Part shown: piece after piece, positions 14,201-19,399 of the stretch
How the letters are laid out: each line of letters begins with the position of its first letter
How positions within the stretch are numbered: position 1 is the first letter of the stretch
Origin: Pseudomonadota bacterium
Lineage (GTDB): Bacteria; Pseudomonadota; Gammaproteobacteria; Burkholderiales; SCOH01
NCBI GenBank assembly: GCA_030917985.1
Contig: JAUPTR010000287.1
Location: 1-19,399 of the forward strand
Direction: 5' to 3'
Length of the DNA stretch: 19,399 nt
Program-made: the position numbers and the translations under genes
The notes under the pieces: generated by a model
The model's input: only the letters and a program-made list of their open reading frames with translations
Database searches by the model: none
What the model was told of the DNA's origin: nothing

Positions 14201-15550
14201 ACCGTTGCGATGGTTTAGGCGGTATTCCAGCTCGTAGGGCTGGCCCAGCCTGATCGCCTCGTCCACCGCCTGTTGCAGTCGCGCCAGGTCGTTGTTGTCG
14301 AGCAGTGCGGCATACGTTTGCCTGCCGCTGATGAAGTCGTCTGCACTCACGCCGCACAAGGTTTCGATTGCGCTGCTGATGTGTTCTATCTGCCAGGGCT
14401 GTGTCAATGTGCGGCGGAACACCACGCCCGGCATGTTTTCGATCAATGTGCGATAGTCTTCGCGGCTTGCGTGCAGCGCTGCTGCATGGGCTTCAAGCTG
14501 CTGCCGGCTGCGCCGGATAGCGTTGACGATCAACCATAACAGTGCGGTGCCACCGATGCCGCCAATCAGAATGCTGTTGGCCAGGGTTGGTTCTACGCTG
14601 GCTTCGAATTCCGGCTGGCTGTGAAAACGCAGGCGCCAGTTTTGCTCACCCAGCTGCAGCGGCAGCTCGACCCGGTATTCTGCCCTGTGCTGTGGTGGAG
14701 CCATGTGCGAGGCATAAAGCAGTGTTTGCGGCTGCACGTCGCCTGCAAACAGCTCAACGTCAAAGTCGCGGTTATTTTGGGTGAGAATGCTGTGCATCAG
14801 GTCGTGTGCGCGAAACGGGCTGTAGACAAATCCCTGCAGTGCAAACTGTCGTTGCTGCAGATTGTTGTGCGGTAAATCGTGCTGATAAACCGGGAAATAC
14901 ATCAGAAAACCCGGCTGGGTATCCTGGTGGGTTTCCTGCACCAGTTGCAGCTTTCCGGTCATCGCCATCTTGCCGCTGTCGCGTGCCCTTTGCATGGCTT
15001 GGCGGCGCGTTGGCTCCGAATACATGTCGTAGCCGAATGCCCGCAGATTGCGGCCGCCGAATGGCTCCAGCCAGATGATGCTGCTGTAGATATCGCGTTT
15101 GCCGGGCGGGTGAATCCGGTAATGCAGAAAGCCTTCATTCCGGATTGCCGCTTCGTGCGCGGATTTTTGTTCCGGCGCCACTATCTGCGTAAACCCGACA
15201 CCCTGCACACCGGGCAGGTTCTGCTTCAGATCGAGGCTGGCAACATAAAGCTGCCAGTCCTGCCTGCTCACCGGTTTGCCTGAGGCAAACAGGGCTGCGG
15301 CATTGCGCAAGGTTTGCTCGTAGGCCTGCATGCGCGCCAGCAGCGACGAGCGTTCTTGCTCGGCACGATGCCGGAATTGCTCTTCTGCCCTTTGCTGGCT
15401 GGCGTGTAATGTCAACAGCCAGGCCGTTAGCGTCAAGCCGAGCATCACCAGCATCACGCCTATCGTGATGCAATGCTGGCGGCAGAAGTTAACGGTTTGC
15501 CGAAGCCGGTGTTGATCCGGAACGGGCGTGGGCGTGGTGTGCGTGGCCAA
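11258..15550 (-). CDS. Membrane CHASE-PAS(x5)-GGDEF-EAL sensor, dual cyclic-di-GMP enzyme
   Basis: The 1430-residue protein has a first membrane helix at about 27-48, a periplasmic CHASE sensor at 66-256, a second helix at about 324-347, then five PAS domains (about 364-486, 489-606, 617-736, 743-861, 865-981). A GGDEF domain (986-1151) has an intact GGDEF at 1069-1073 and I-site REGD at 1060-1063. An EAL domain (1169-1421) has EAL at 1201-1203, the ELTET metal motif, DDFGTG at 1323-1328 and VVAEGLET. Both synthesis and hydrolysis of cyclic-di-GMP therefore look possible. The start is uncertain. The open frame runs upstream through the desB terminator, which cannot be coding, and the first plausible start after it is the TTG at 15550, with GGGA 9 bases before. 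An ATGATG pair near 15593 is in another frame. It stands alone between convergent genes and the desB terminator. Confidence 0.93.
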   Translation of the reverse strand: MATHTTPTPVPDQHRLRQTVNFCRQHCITIGVMLVMLGLTLTAWLLTLHASQQRAEEQFRHRAEQERSSLLARMQAYEQTLRNAAALFASGKPVSRQDWQLYVASLDLKQNLPGVQGVGFTQIVAPEQKSAHEAAIRNEGFLHYRIHPPGKRDIYSSIIWLEPFGGRNLRAFGYDMYSEPTRRQAMQRARDSGKMAMTGKLQLVQETHQDTQPGFLMYFPVYQHDLPHNNLQQRQFALQGFVYSPFRAHDLMHSILTQNNRDFDVELFAGDVQPQTLLYASHMAPPQHRAEYRVELPLQLGEQNWRLRFHSQPEFEASVEPTLANSILIGGIGGTALLWLIVNAIRRSRQQLEAHAAALHASREDYRTLIENMPGVVFRRTLTQPWQIEHISSAIETLCGVSADDFISGRQTYAALLDNNDLARLQQAVDEAIRLGQPYELEYRLNHRNGRVSWVHERAQVVCNEHGAPQRLTGVLINITAKKQAEADLRSLTDTLPLVVFRYRQTHEGNATLSYVSAAITLLSGLPVDQVQAQPHLLLAQLHPQDRDDFILAARQSLQQQQPLMRETRLQLPDGRIRWLYLCAAPQPQADGQIAYHGFAEDVTERKRAAETIRESEERYRRIVETANEGIWSMDGQFRTTFVNAAMLQMLGYSEADMLGRQVERFMFEEDLAAHRSQMAKRNQGQSGPYERRFRRKDGSECWCLVSATALHDHQGHFTGSFAMFSDITAIKQAELAIAEREALLQQIFDTSSVAIFLVNKAGVITHANQRMAEMFGYTLQDMIGSTYVSHIHPSERALGHKKMLALLASGIPSVDLERRYWRADGSEFWGHLTGKPFVDAKGQETGLVGVIADISQRRQAEDELRIAATTFQIQDGLVVTDASGVIVRVNQAFSDVSGYSQEEAIGQTPAILNSGQHDEAFYREMWSSLLTTGKWQGEIWNKRKNGDIFPEWLTITAVRDVEGRISHYVGAYRDISEHKAAEEAIRNLAFYDPLTSLPNRRLLLDRLQQGMATSARNGLHGALIFIDLDNFKTLNDTLGHDLGDLLLVEVAKRLLRSVREGDTVARLGGDEFVIMLAGLHPAADDAAAQAEAVGHNIIAALNPPFRIGKHDMRSTPSLGIALFKGHEISIETLLKRADLAMYQAKAAGRNTLRFFDPDMQAGVNARISMENALYRAIENHEFTLYYQPQTDMAGQICSLEALLRWHSPQRGLVMPAEFIAIAEETGQILPIGHWVLLQACQQLQAWQAHPQLSSLSIAVNISAKHFRLPMFVDEIRNLIRHTGINPARLRLELTETALLANINDAVVKMRALQGMGVRFALDDFGTGYSSLAYLKKLPLDQVKIDRSFVRNLLTDPDDAAICRAVIAMGHSLGLTVVAEGLETASQRDFLLAEGCSQAQGSLFAAPMPAADVPAWLATRLPPAATTDPA

Positions 15551-15585
15551 GAGGCGGTTTCCCGGCGGTAGATGTTGTTCATCAT

Positions 15586-15609
15586 AGTACGCGCCGGGGG
15601 CCTGGCGAT
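15586..15609 (-). promoter_or_regulatory. Possible promoter region of the CHASE/PAS/GGDEF/EAL gene
   Basis: Between the desB terminator and the TTG start the minus strand holds TACTAT, a 4-of-6 match to a -10 box. The -35 position is weak and falls against the terminator tail. The gene needs its own promoter if the terminator is efficient. Confidence 0.22.
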
Positions 15610-15633
15610 AAAAAAGCCCGGACAATGCCGGGC
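15610..15633 (-). terminator. Intrinsic terminator after desB
   Basis: On the minus strand GCCCGG, loop CATTGT and CCGGGC form a 6-bp GC stem followed at once by six T. It lies 21 bases after the desB stop codon and should end the desC-desB transcript. Confidence 0.85.
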
Positions 15634-15653
15634 CGGGGGTGTGCGCAATGCGC

Positions 15654-16745
15654 TCAGGCGGGCTGTTTTTGCCCGGGCGCCTGCTGGTGCCGGTTAGGCA
15701 GGGCATAGCGGAAGATGCGCCACAATACCGAGGCAAACTGCACGCTGAAACGCCCGGTGTTGTAATGCTGGCCATATTTAGCGCAGATCTTGCGGACCTC
15801 CACGGACATTTCCGCATAACGATTGGCAGGAATATCCGGGTACAGGTGGTGTTCGATCTGATGGCTGAGATTGCCGCTCATGATGTGAAACAGCTTGCTG
15901 CCCTTGAGATTGCTGGAGCCTCGCAACTGGCGCAGATACCAGTGGCCACGGGTTTCGTTCTGCAGCACTGACTGCGGGAACACTTCGGCATCCTTGGTGA
16001 AATGTCCACAGAAAATGATTACCCAGGTCCACAGATTGCGGATCAGGTTGGCGAGGATGTTGCCGCACAGCACCGCCACAAAATGTGGTCCGGCCAGCAG
16101 CGGAAAAATCACGTAATCACGCACCGATGTGTGACGCAGCTTGTGCCAGAACGGCTGGAAGCGTTCGCCAAACTCGGCCTTGCTCATCTTGCCATTGAGC
16201 AGGCGGTTCATTTTCAGATGCTGGATCGCCACGCCGTACTGGAACAGGATTGCCAGCAGCAGCGCATACAGCGGCTGCAGCAGGAAACCCGGATTCCAGC
16301 GCTGTTCCGGAAACAGGCGCACCAGCCCGTAGCCCAGATCCTTGTCCTTGCCGAGAATATTGGTGTAGGTGTGGTGCTCGTAGTTGTGGGTGTAGCGCCA
16401 GAAATCGGCCGGGCAGGCGTGATTCCATTCAAAGCGCTTGCCACAGAATTCCGGTTCGTTCATGAAGTCGAACTGGCCGTGCATCACATTGTGGCCCAGC
16501 TCCATATTGTCGATGATTTTCGACACCCCCAGCAGCAGCACGCCAAGGATGAAGGTGGGAGGGAAGAAACCGGCGAACAGCATCAGCCGGCCAGCCAGTT
16601 CGGTGATGCGCACGCTGGTACGGATACGACGGATGTAGGTGGCATCGCGTTCACCGAGCGTGGCAACGGTGCGATGACGCAACTGATCCAGCTCGGCGCC
16701 GAAGGCGTCGATTTCACTTGCGGTCAGGGTTCGGTTAGATTTCAT
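15654..16745 (-). CDS. desB: Membrane fatty acid desaturase, DesB-like
   Basis: This 363-residue integral inner-membrane enzyme is a di-iron desaturase that puts a cis double bond into acyl chains using oxygen and electrons. The three histidine boxes are HNVMH (85-89), HNYEHH (120-125) and HQIEHH (295-300). Hydrophobic spans lie at about 53-80, 157-177 and 211-248. It has no cytochrome b5 domain, so electrons must come from a partner, the adjacent DesC-like reductase. I chose the ATG at 16745 because GGAG sits 8 bases upstream; an ATG at 16772 overlaps the end of desC and lacks such a site. The gap to desC is 16 bases, which indicates one transcript. The gene order and divergent regulator match desT/desC/desB of Pseudomonas aeruginosa, where DesB is an acyl-CoA delta-9 desaturase. 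The exact double-bond position here cannot be read from sequence. Confidence 0.93.
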   Translation of the reverse strand: MKSNRTLTASEIDAFGAELDQLRHRTVATLGERDATYIRRIRTSVRITELAGRLMLFAGFFPPTFILGVLLLGVSKIIDNMELGHNVMHGQFDFMNEPEFCGKRFEWNHACPADFWRYTHNYEHHTYTNILGKDKDLGYGLVRLFPEQRWNPGFLLQPLYALLLAILFQYGVAIQHLKMNRLLNGKMSKAEFGERFQPFWHKLRHTSVRDYVIFPLLAGPHFVAVLCGNILANLIRNLWTWVIIFCGHFTKDAEVFPQSVLQNETRGHWYLRQLRGSSNLKGSKLFHIMSGNLSHQIEHHLYPDIPANRYAEMSVEVRKICAKYGQHYNTGRFSVQFASVLWRIFRYALPNRHQQAPGQKQPA

Positions 16746-16753
16746 GCAGGCTG

Positions 16754-16757
16754 CTCC
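16754..16757 (-). promoter_or_regulatory. Ribosome binding site of desB (GGAG)
   Basis: On the minus strand GGAG is followed by 8 bases and the ATG at 16745. This decides that start over the ATG at 16772. Confidence 0.7.
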
Positions 16758-16761
16758 GTTT

Positions 16762-17844
16762 TTAAAGATCAAGCGTGACGTCGGAAACCGGCGTCGACAC
16801 GCACAGGCGAATCATTTCGCCCGGTTCGGATGAGGTTTCGCCGGTCAGCAGATTGGTTACCGTGCCCGATTCCTTTTTGCAGACACAGCTGAAACAGATG
16901 CCCATACGGCAGCCATTGGCCGGTTTCAGCCCGTGTGCTTCGGCCTGTTGCAGCAGATTGACCCCGCTGCTGCCCTGCTGCTGTTTGCCGGAACGGCTGT
17001 AAGACAGCGCAACCGGATGCACGCTGCTGTTGTCTGGCAATGCCGGTGGGCTGAAGGCTTCTGTGAGCAATGGTTGTGTGTAACCACGTGCCTGCCAAAC
17101 CTGTCTGACAGCGCTGGTCAGGCTGCTTGGGCCACAGGCAAAGGCTGCGCGCCGTTGTGCATCCGGCACACGTTGCGTCAGCTGCTGATCGTCAAAAACG
17201 ATCGGTGGCTGGCCCGGGTGGTCGGTCAGAATCGTCTGCAGGGTGAAATTGGGCATTTTTGCGGCAATCTGCGCCAGCTGCTGCTGAAATGGCAGTGTCG
17301 CGGCGTCGCGCGCGTATTGCAGCAACACCACATCTGCGTGTTGATAGCGGTGAGCCAGATGTTGCAGCCACGACATCACCGGGGTGATGCCGCTACCGCC
17401 TGCCACCAGCAACAGGGGCTGATTGCAGGGCAGTTTCTGCGTGCCGAACGCCTGGCCGATTTCGATATGGTCACCGGTTTTCAGCTTGTCGTGCAGCCAG
17501 TTGGAAACCAGCCCGCCCGGAACACGTTTTACCGCAAACTGGATTTCACCTGCCGGGTTGGGGGTATTGGTCATGCTGTAGCTGCGGCTGTGGCGAACAC
17601 CGTTGATTTCGGCATACACCTGCAAATGCTGGCCTGCTTCGAAGCCACGCCAGTTGCCGTTGGGTTTCAGCGTAAAGGCGAGCATATCTGCCGCAACCGG
17701 TTCGATTTTCGTCACCCGGCAGATAACCCGCGACCAGCGCCAGGTTGGATTGATACGGCGGGCGTAAAAATCAAACGTGGCCTCGTCCACCAGCGGGCTG
17801 AGCCAGCGGGTGAAAGAGAGGGTGTGCGATGCAGTGTTGCTCAT
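16762..17844 (-). CDS. desC: Ferredoxin-NAD(P)H reductase with C-terminal 2Fe-2S domain, DesC-like
   Basis: This 360-residue soluble flavoprotein passes electrons from NAD(P)H through FAD and a 2Fe-2S cluster, here most likely to the DesB desaturase. The FAD-binding motif RSYS is at 87-90. The nucleotide-binding loop GGSGITP is at 149-155, with CGPSSL near 237. The C-terminal plant-type ferredoxin domain has Cys312, Cys317, Cys320 and Cys348 (C-x4-C-x2-C-x27-C). I start at the ATG at 17844, giving MSNTASHTLSFTRW, with GGA about 8 bases upstream. An ATG at 17886 would add 14 residues but lies within the predicted promoter. It is the first gene of the desC-desB pair, divergent from desT, and is probably repressed by DesT through the palindrome at 17900-17917. 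Related reductases also serve hydroxylases, but the context makes the desaturase role likely. Confidence 0.92.
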   Translation of the reverse strand: MSNTASHTLSFTRWLSPLVDEATFDFYARRINPTWRWSRVICRVTKIEPVAADMLAFTLKPNGNWRGFEAGQHLQVYAEINGVRHSRSYSMTNTPNPAGEIQFAVKRVPGGLVSNWLHDKLKTGDHIEIGQAFGTQKLPCNQPLLLVAGGSGITPVMSWLQHLAHRYQHADVVLLQYARDAATLPFQQQLAQIAAKMPNFTLQTILTDHPGQPPIVFDDQQLTQRVPDAQRRAAFACGPSSLTSAVRQVWQARGYTQPLLTEAFSPPALPDNSSVHPVALSYSRSGKQQQGSSGVNLLQQAEAHGLKPANGCRMGICFSCVCKKESGTVTNLLTGETSSEPGEMIRLCVSTPVSDVTLDL

Positions 17845-17858
17845 GAATGATCCATTTG

Positions 17859-17876
17859 GGTGAACGTTTGTGCGCG
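17859..17876. promoter_or_regulatory. Possible second, degenerate DesT-like site
   Basis: GTGAACG and TTGT appear in the same spacing as in the DesT-type palindrome, but the right half is poor (about 12 of 18 to the Pseudomonas site as I remember it). It lies near the expected desC transcription start. Confidence 0.3.
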
Positions 17877-17905
17877 AATTTGCCATGCCATGATCGGATA
17901 GTCAA
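17877..17905 (-). promoter_or_regulatory. Predicted desC-desB promoter
   Basis: On the minus strand TTGACT (-35, 17900-17905) is followed by 17 bases and CAAATT (-10, 17877-17882). The -35 is good and the -10 weak. The -35 lies inside the palindromic operator, so a bound repressor would block polymerase. Confidence 0.45.
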
Positions 17906-17917
17906 CAAATGTTTACT
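17900..17917. promoter_or_regulatory. Predicted DesT operator palindrome
   Basis: AGTCAACAAATGTTTACT is an imperfect palindrome (AGT-AACA, centre, TGTT-ACT). It resembles the P. aeruginosa DesT site as I recall it (about 15 of 18 bases) and the FabR-type half sites. It lies in the 186-base spacer between the divergent desC and desT genes and overlaps the desC -35. Confidence 0.65.
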
Positions 17918-17986
17918 GAAATTAAGTTTCTGTGACGCATGCCTTTTGTCACTTTTCTGCGTTAGTGCGCCGGGTTCGACCAAGTG

Positions 17987-18015
17987 TTGACAATCTGTTA
18001 AATTCGCGGAAATTT
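17987..18015 (+). promoter_or_regulatory. Possible desT promoter
   Basis: A consensus TTGACA lies at 17987-17992. At 17-base spacing the -10 position reads AAATTT (18010-18015), a weak match. An AGTGAACA half-site (18020-18027) just before the start codon could allow autoregulation by DesT. Confidence 0.4.
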
Positions 18016-18030
18016 TTTGAGTGAACACCC

Positions 18031-18675
18031 ATGCTGCCGCGCGCCGAAAAAAAACTGCAAACCCGACATACCTTGTTGCAATCCACGCTGGATTTGATGG
18101 ATGGAGGGCGCGGCTTCTGCGGTTTGAGCCTGCGTGAGGTCACCCGCCAGGCTGGCGTGGTACCGGCCGCGTTTTACCGGCATTTTGAGGATATGGACCA
18201 GCTGGGGCTGGCGCTGGTGCAGGAATCCACGCAGTCCCTGTTGACTGCAATCCGGCAGGTGCGCCACAACGAGCTGGAGGTGGGGGGGGCAATTGATGCT
18301 TCGGTGCGGATTTTTCTCGATCATGTGGAAGCCAACCGCCAGCACTTCATGTTTCTGGCGCGCGAGCAATTTGGCGGTTCGTCCTTGGTGCGACAGGCGA
18401 TTACCAATGTCTACCGTCAGTTTTCCAATGATCTGATGGCCGACCTGGCCGATATGAGCCGACTCAAACATCTGGATCGTGAAGATCTGGCCATTCTCTC
18501 GGATCTTTTGATCAAGGCTGTTTTTTCATCCTTGCCCGATGTGCTCGATCATCTGGAGAGCCCCGCTACGGCGCCGTTTGATCCGCAGTCGGCGCTGGTG
18601 CACAAGCTGCGCTTCATCATGATTGGTGCCAAGCATTGGCTGGGTATTCGTGGTGGCAAGGATCAGCGGCTCTGA
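18031..18675 (+). CDS. desT: TetR-family regulator of unsaturated fatty acid synthesis, DesT/FabR type
   Basis: This 214-residue TetR-family repressor resembles P. aeruginosa DesT along its length, and E. coli FabR more distantly. Known DesT senses the acyl-CoA pool: unsaturated acyl-CoA strengthens and saturated acyl-CoA weakens repression of desCB. The N-terminal helix-turn-helix includes LSLREVTRQAGVVPAAFYRH (about 30-50), nearly the DesT/FabR consensus. The ligand domain carries the family segments IDASVRIFLDHVEANR and FLAREQFGGS. The protein ends RFIMIGAKHW plus a short charged tail. The ATG at 18031 gives MLPRAEKKLQTRH, like DesT; the Shine-Dalgarno is weak. It is divergent from desC with the predicted operator between, fitting control of desC-desB and perhaps of itself. 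The 3' end overlaps the convergent hydrolase gene by 13 bases. Confidence 0.94.
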   Translation: MLPRAEKKLQTRHTLLQSTLDLMDGGRGFCGLSLREVTRQAGVVPAAFYRHFEDMDQLGLALVQESTQSLLTAIRQVRHNELEVGGAIDASVRIFLDHVEANRQHFMFLAREQFGGSSLVRQAITNVYRQFSNDLMADLADMSRLKHLDREDLAILSDLLIKAVFSSLPDVLDHLESPATAPFDPQSALVHKLRFIMIGAKHWLGIRGGKDQRL

Positions 18676-19399
18676 GCTTGTGGCAACCAGTTGTGGATTT
18701 GCTGTACCACCCACGCGGCATCGTCCAGTGGCAGATCGTGCCCGGCCCAAGGGTGGACGGCAATCGCCGTGCGCCAGTGGTGGGCGAGCGAGAGCGAGCA
18801 GCGATGATCAACCAGCTGATCCTTTGCGCCGGCCAGCACCAGTAAGGCTGCTGCTGGCGCCTGCCTGGGGGCGCTGAAGCGTGCCGCTGCCAGTAGCTGG
18901 CGCAGTGCGTTGCTGCGGCTGACCGGGTGCTCCTGTTGCCAGCGATACCAGTCAGGCAGCACGCTCGCATCCGCGCGGTTGCTGGTCAGGCGCAAAATCA
19001 GCTTTTCAAATTCCTCGCCACGCCGGCTGCGTAGCCCCTGGCCAAGCAGGGCTGGATAATTGCGTGGCTGCAGCCGACGATAAAACGGACTGAATGGCCG
19101 CATGCTGGTGTTGATCAACACGCAGCGCTGCACTTGTTGCGGATGGCGTGCAGCCCAGTCGCTTGCAACCATGCCGCCCAGCGAAAGGGCCACCAGTGCA
19201 ATTGGGCCGTTGATGCCGCGCTGTTGCAGCTGGGCCCGGCACTGTTCAACCATGTCGCTCACCCGCGACGGGCTGGGTTGCTGGTAGAGGCTGCCATTGC
19301 CGGGCAGGTCGATGGCAAGAACCGGCTCGTTTTTCCTGGCAGCCTGCAATTGCGGGACAAAATCGCCCCAGTGACGAGTTTCGCGCATCAGGCCGCGCA
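18663..19399 (-). CDS. Alpha/beta-fold hydrolase, N-terminus outside window
   Basis: This is an alpha/beta hydrolase of the esterase/lipase-like group; the substrate is unknown. Counting from the Met at 19388, the nucleophile elbow is ALSLGG with Ser69, preceded by AIDLPGNG (25-32). The acid is probably Asp190 in LVLAGAKDQLVD and the histidine His217 in WAGHDLP. These give a complete catalytic triad. The frame is open to the window edge and reads RGLMRETRHWGDF, which matches the usual stretch after the first beta strand (oxyanion loop and RESRHW-like motif). The Met at 19388 is therefore internal and roughly 10-30 residues lie beyond the edge. The stop TGA lies inside the end of convergent desT, overlapping by 13 bases. 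Whether it takes part in lipid metabolism with the desaturase genes cannot be judged. Confidence 0.88.
   Translation of the reverse strand, partial: RGLMRETRHWGDFVPQLQAARKNEPVLAIDLPGNGSLYQQPSPSRVSDMVEQCRAQLQQRGINGPIALVALSLGGMVASDWAARHPQQVQRCVLINTSMRPFSPFYRRLQPRNYPALLGQGLRSRRGEEFEKLILRLTSNRADASVLPDWYRWQQEHPVSRSNALRQLLAAARFSAPRQAPAAALLVLAGAKDQLVDHRCSLSLAHHWRTAIAVHPWAGHDLPLDDAAWVVQQIHNWLPQAQSR

Noticed and set aside
15460..15648. 62-codon minus-strand frame containing the ATGATG near 15593
   Set aside because: It overlaps the sensor gene start and the desB terminator in another frame and has no protein-like pattern after the first residues.
16933..17850. 305-codon plus-strand frame opposite desC
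   Set aside because: Antisense to the ferredoxin reductase, whose FAD, NAD and 2Fe-2S motifs are all intact.
1..19399. tRNA or rRNA genes, CRISPR array, insertion sequence or prophage
   Set aside because: No cloverleaf-like or rRNA-like stretch, no regularly spaced repeats with unique spacers, and no transposase, integrase or phage protein was seen on either strand.

Overview
The window is a compact, GC-rich stretch of proteobacterial chromosome. Gene content points to a beta- or gammaproteobacterium: a DesT/DesC/DesB-type desaturase locus as in Pseudomonas, TrhO and RlhA RNA-hydroxylation proteins, and abundant cyclic-di-GMP signalling. I cannot name the genus from sequence alone; a Neisseriales-like betaproteobacterium is my weak guess. 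I saw no tRNA, rRNA, CRISPR array, transposase or phage gene, and no gene-free stretch exceeds 300 bases.

Layout. 1-1174 (+) is the C-terminal part of a SNF2-family ATPase. It converges on trhO (1258-2226, -), the oxygen-dependent tRNA U34 hydroxylase. Divergent from trhO is a 991-residue protein (2395-5370, +) that joins a RelE/ParE-like N-terminus, a complete UvrD-like helicase core and C-terminal ankyrin repeats. It converges on a 95-residue winged-helix-like orphan (5541-5828, -). A perfect 17-bp inverted repeat separates that orphan from rlhA (5997-7970, +), the 23S rRNA C2501 hydroxylation protein. The plus strand then carries a SEC-C/TPR protein (8027-9874), a GGDEF diguanylate cyclase (9885-10928) and a small YkgJ-family cysteine-cluster protein (10912-11190), packed like an operon. 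A 1430-residue membrane sensor with CHASE, five PAS, GGDEF and EAL domains (11258-15550, -) converges on them.

The right part is a fatty-acid desaturation unit. The regulator desT (18031-18675, +) is divergent from desC (16762-17844, -, ferredoxin reductase) and desB (15654-16745, -, membrane desaturase). An 18-bp palindrome resembling a DesT operator lies in the divergent promoter region and a clear intrinsic terminator follows desB. An incomplete alpha/beta hydrolase (18663-19399, -) overlaps the 3' end of desT.

Three things stand out. The RelE-like/UvrD/ankyrin fusion is the best candidate for an undescribed function. A family of about 33-bp REP-like imperfect palindromes built on GCCTGCAAGCC occupies all three convergent gene junctions that have room for it, and nowhere else that I noticed. 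The AT-rich palindrome at 5860-5899 is flanked by a CCAG direct repeat and looks like a tiny inserted element or an operator.
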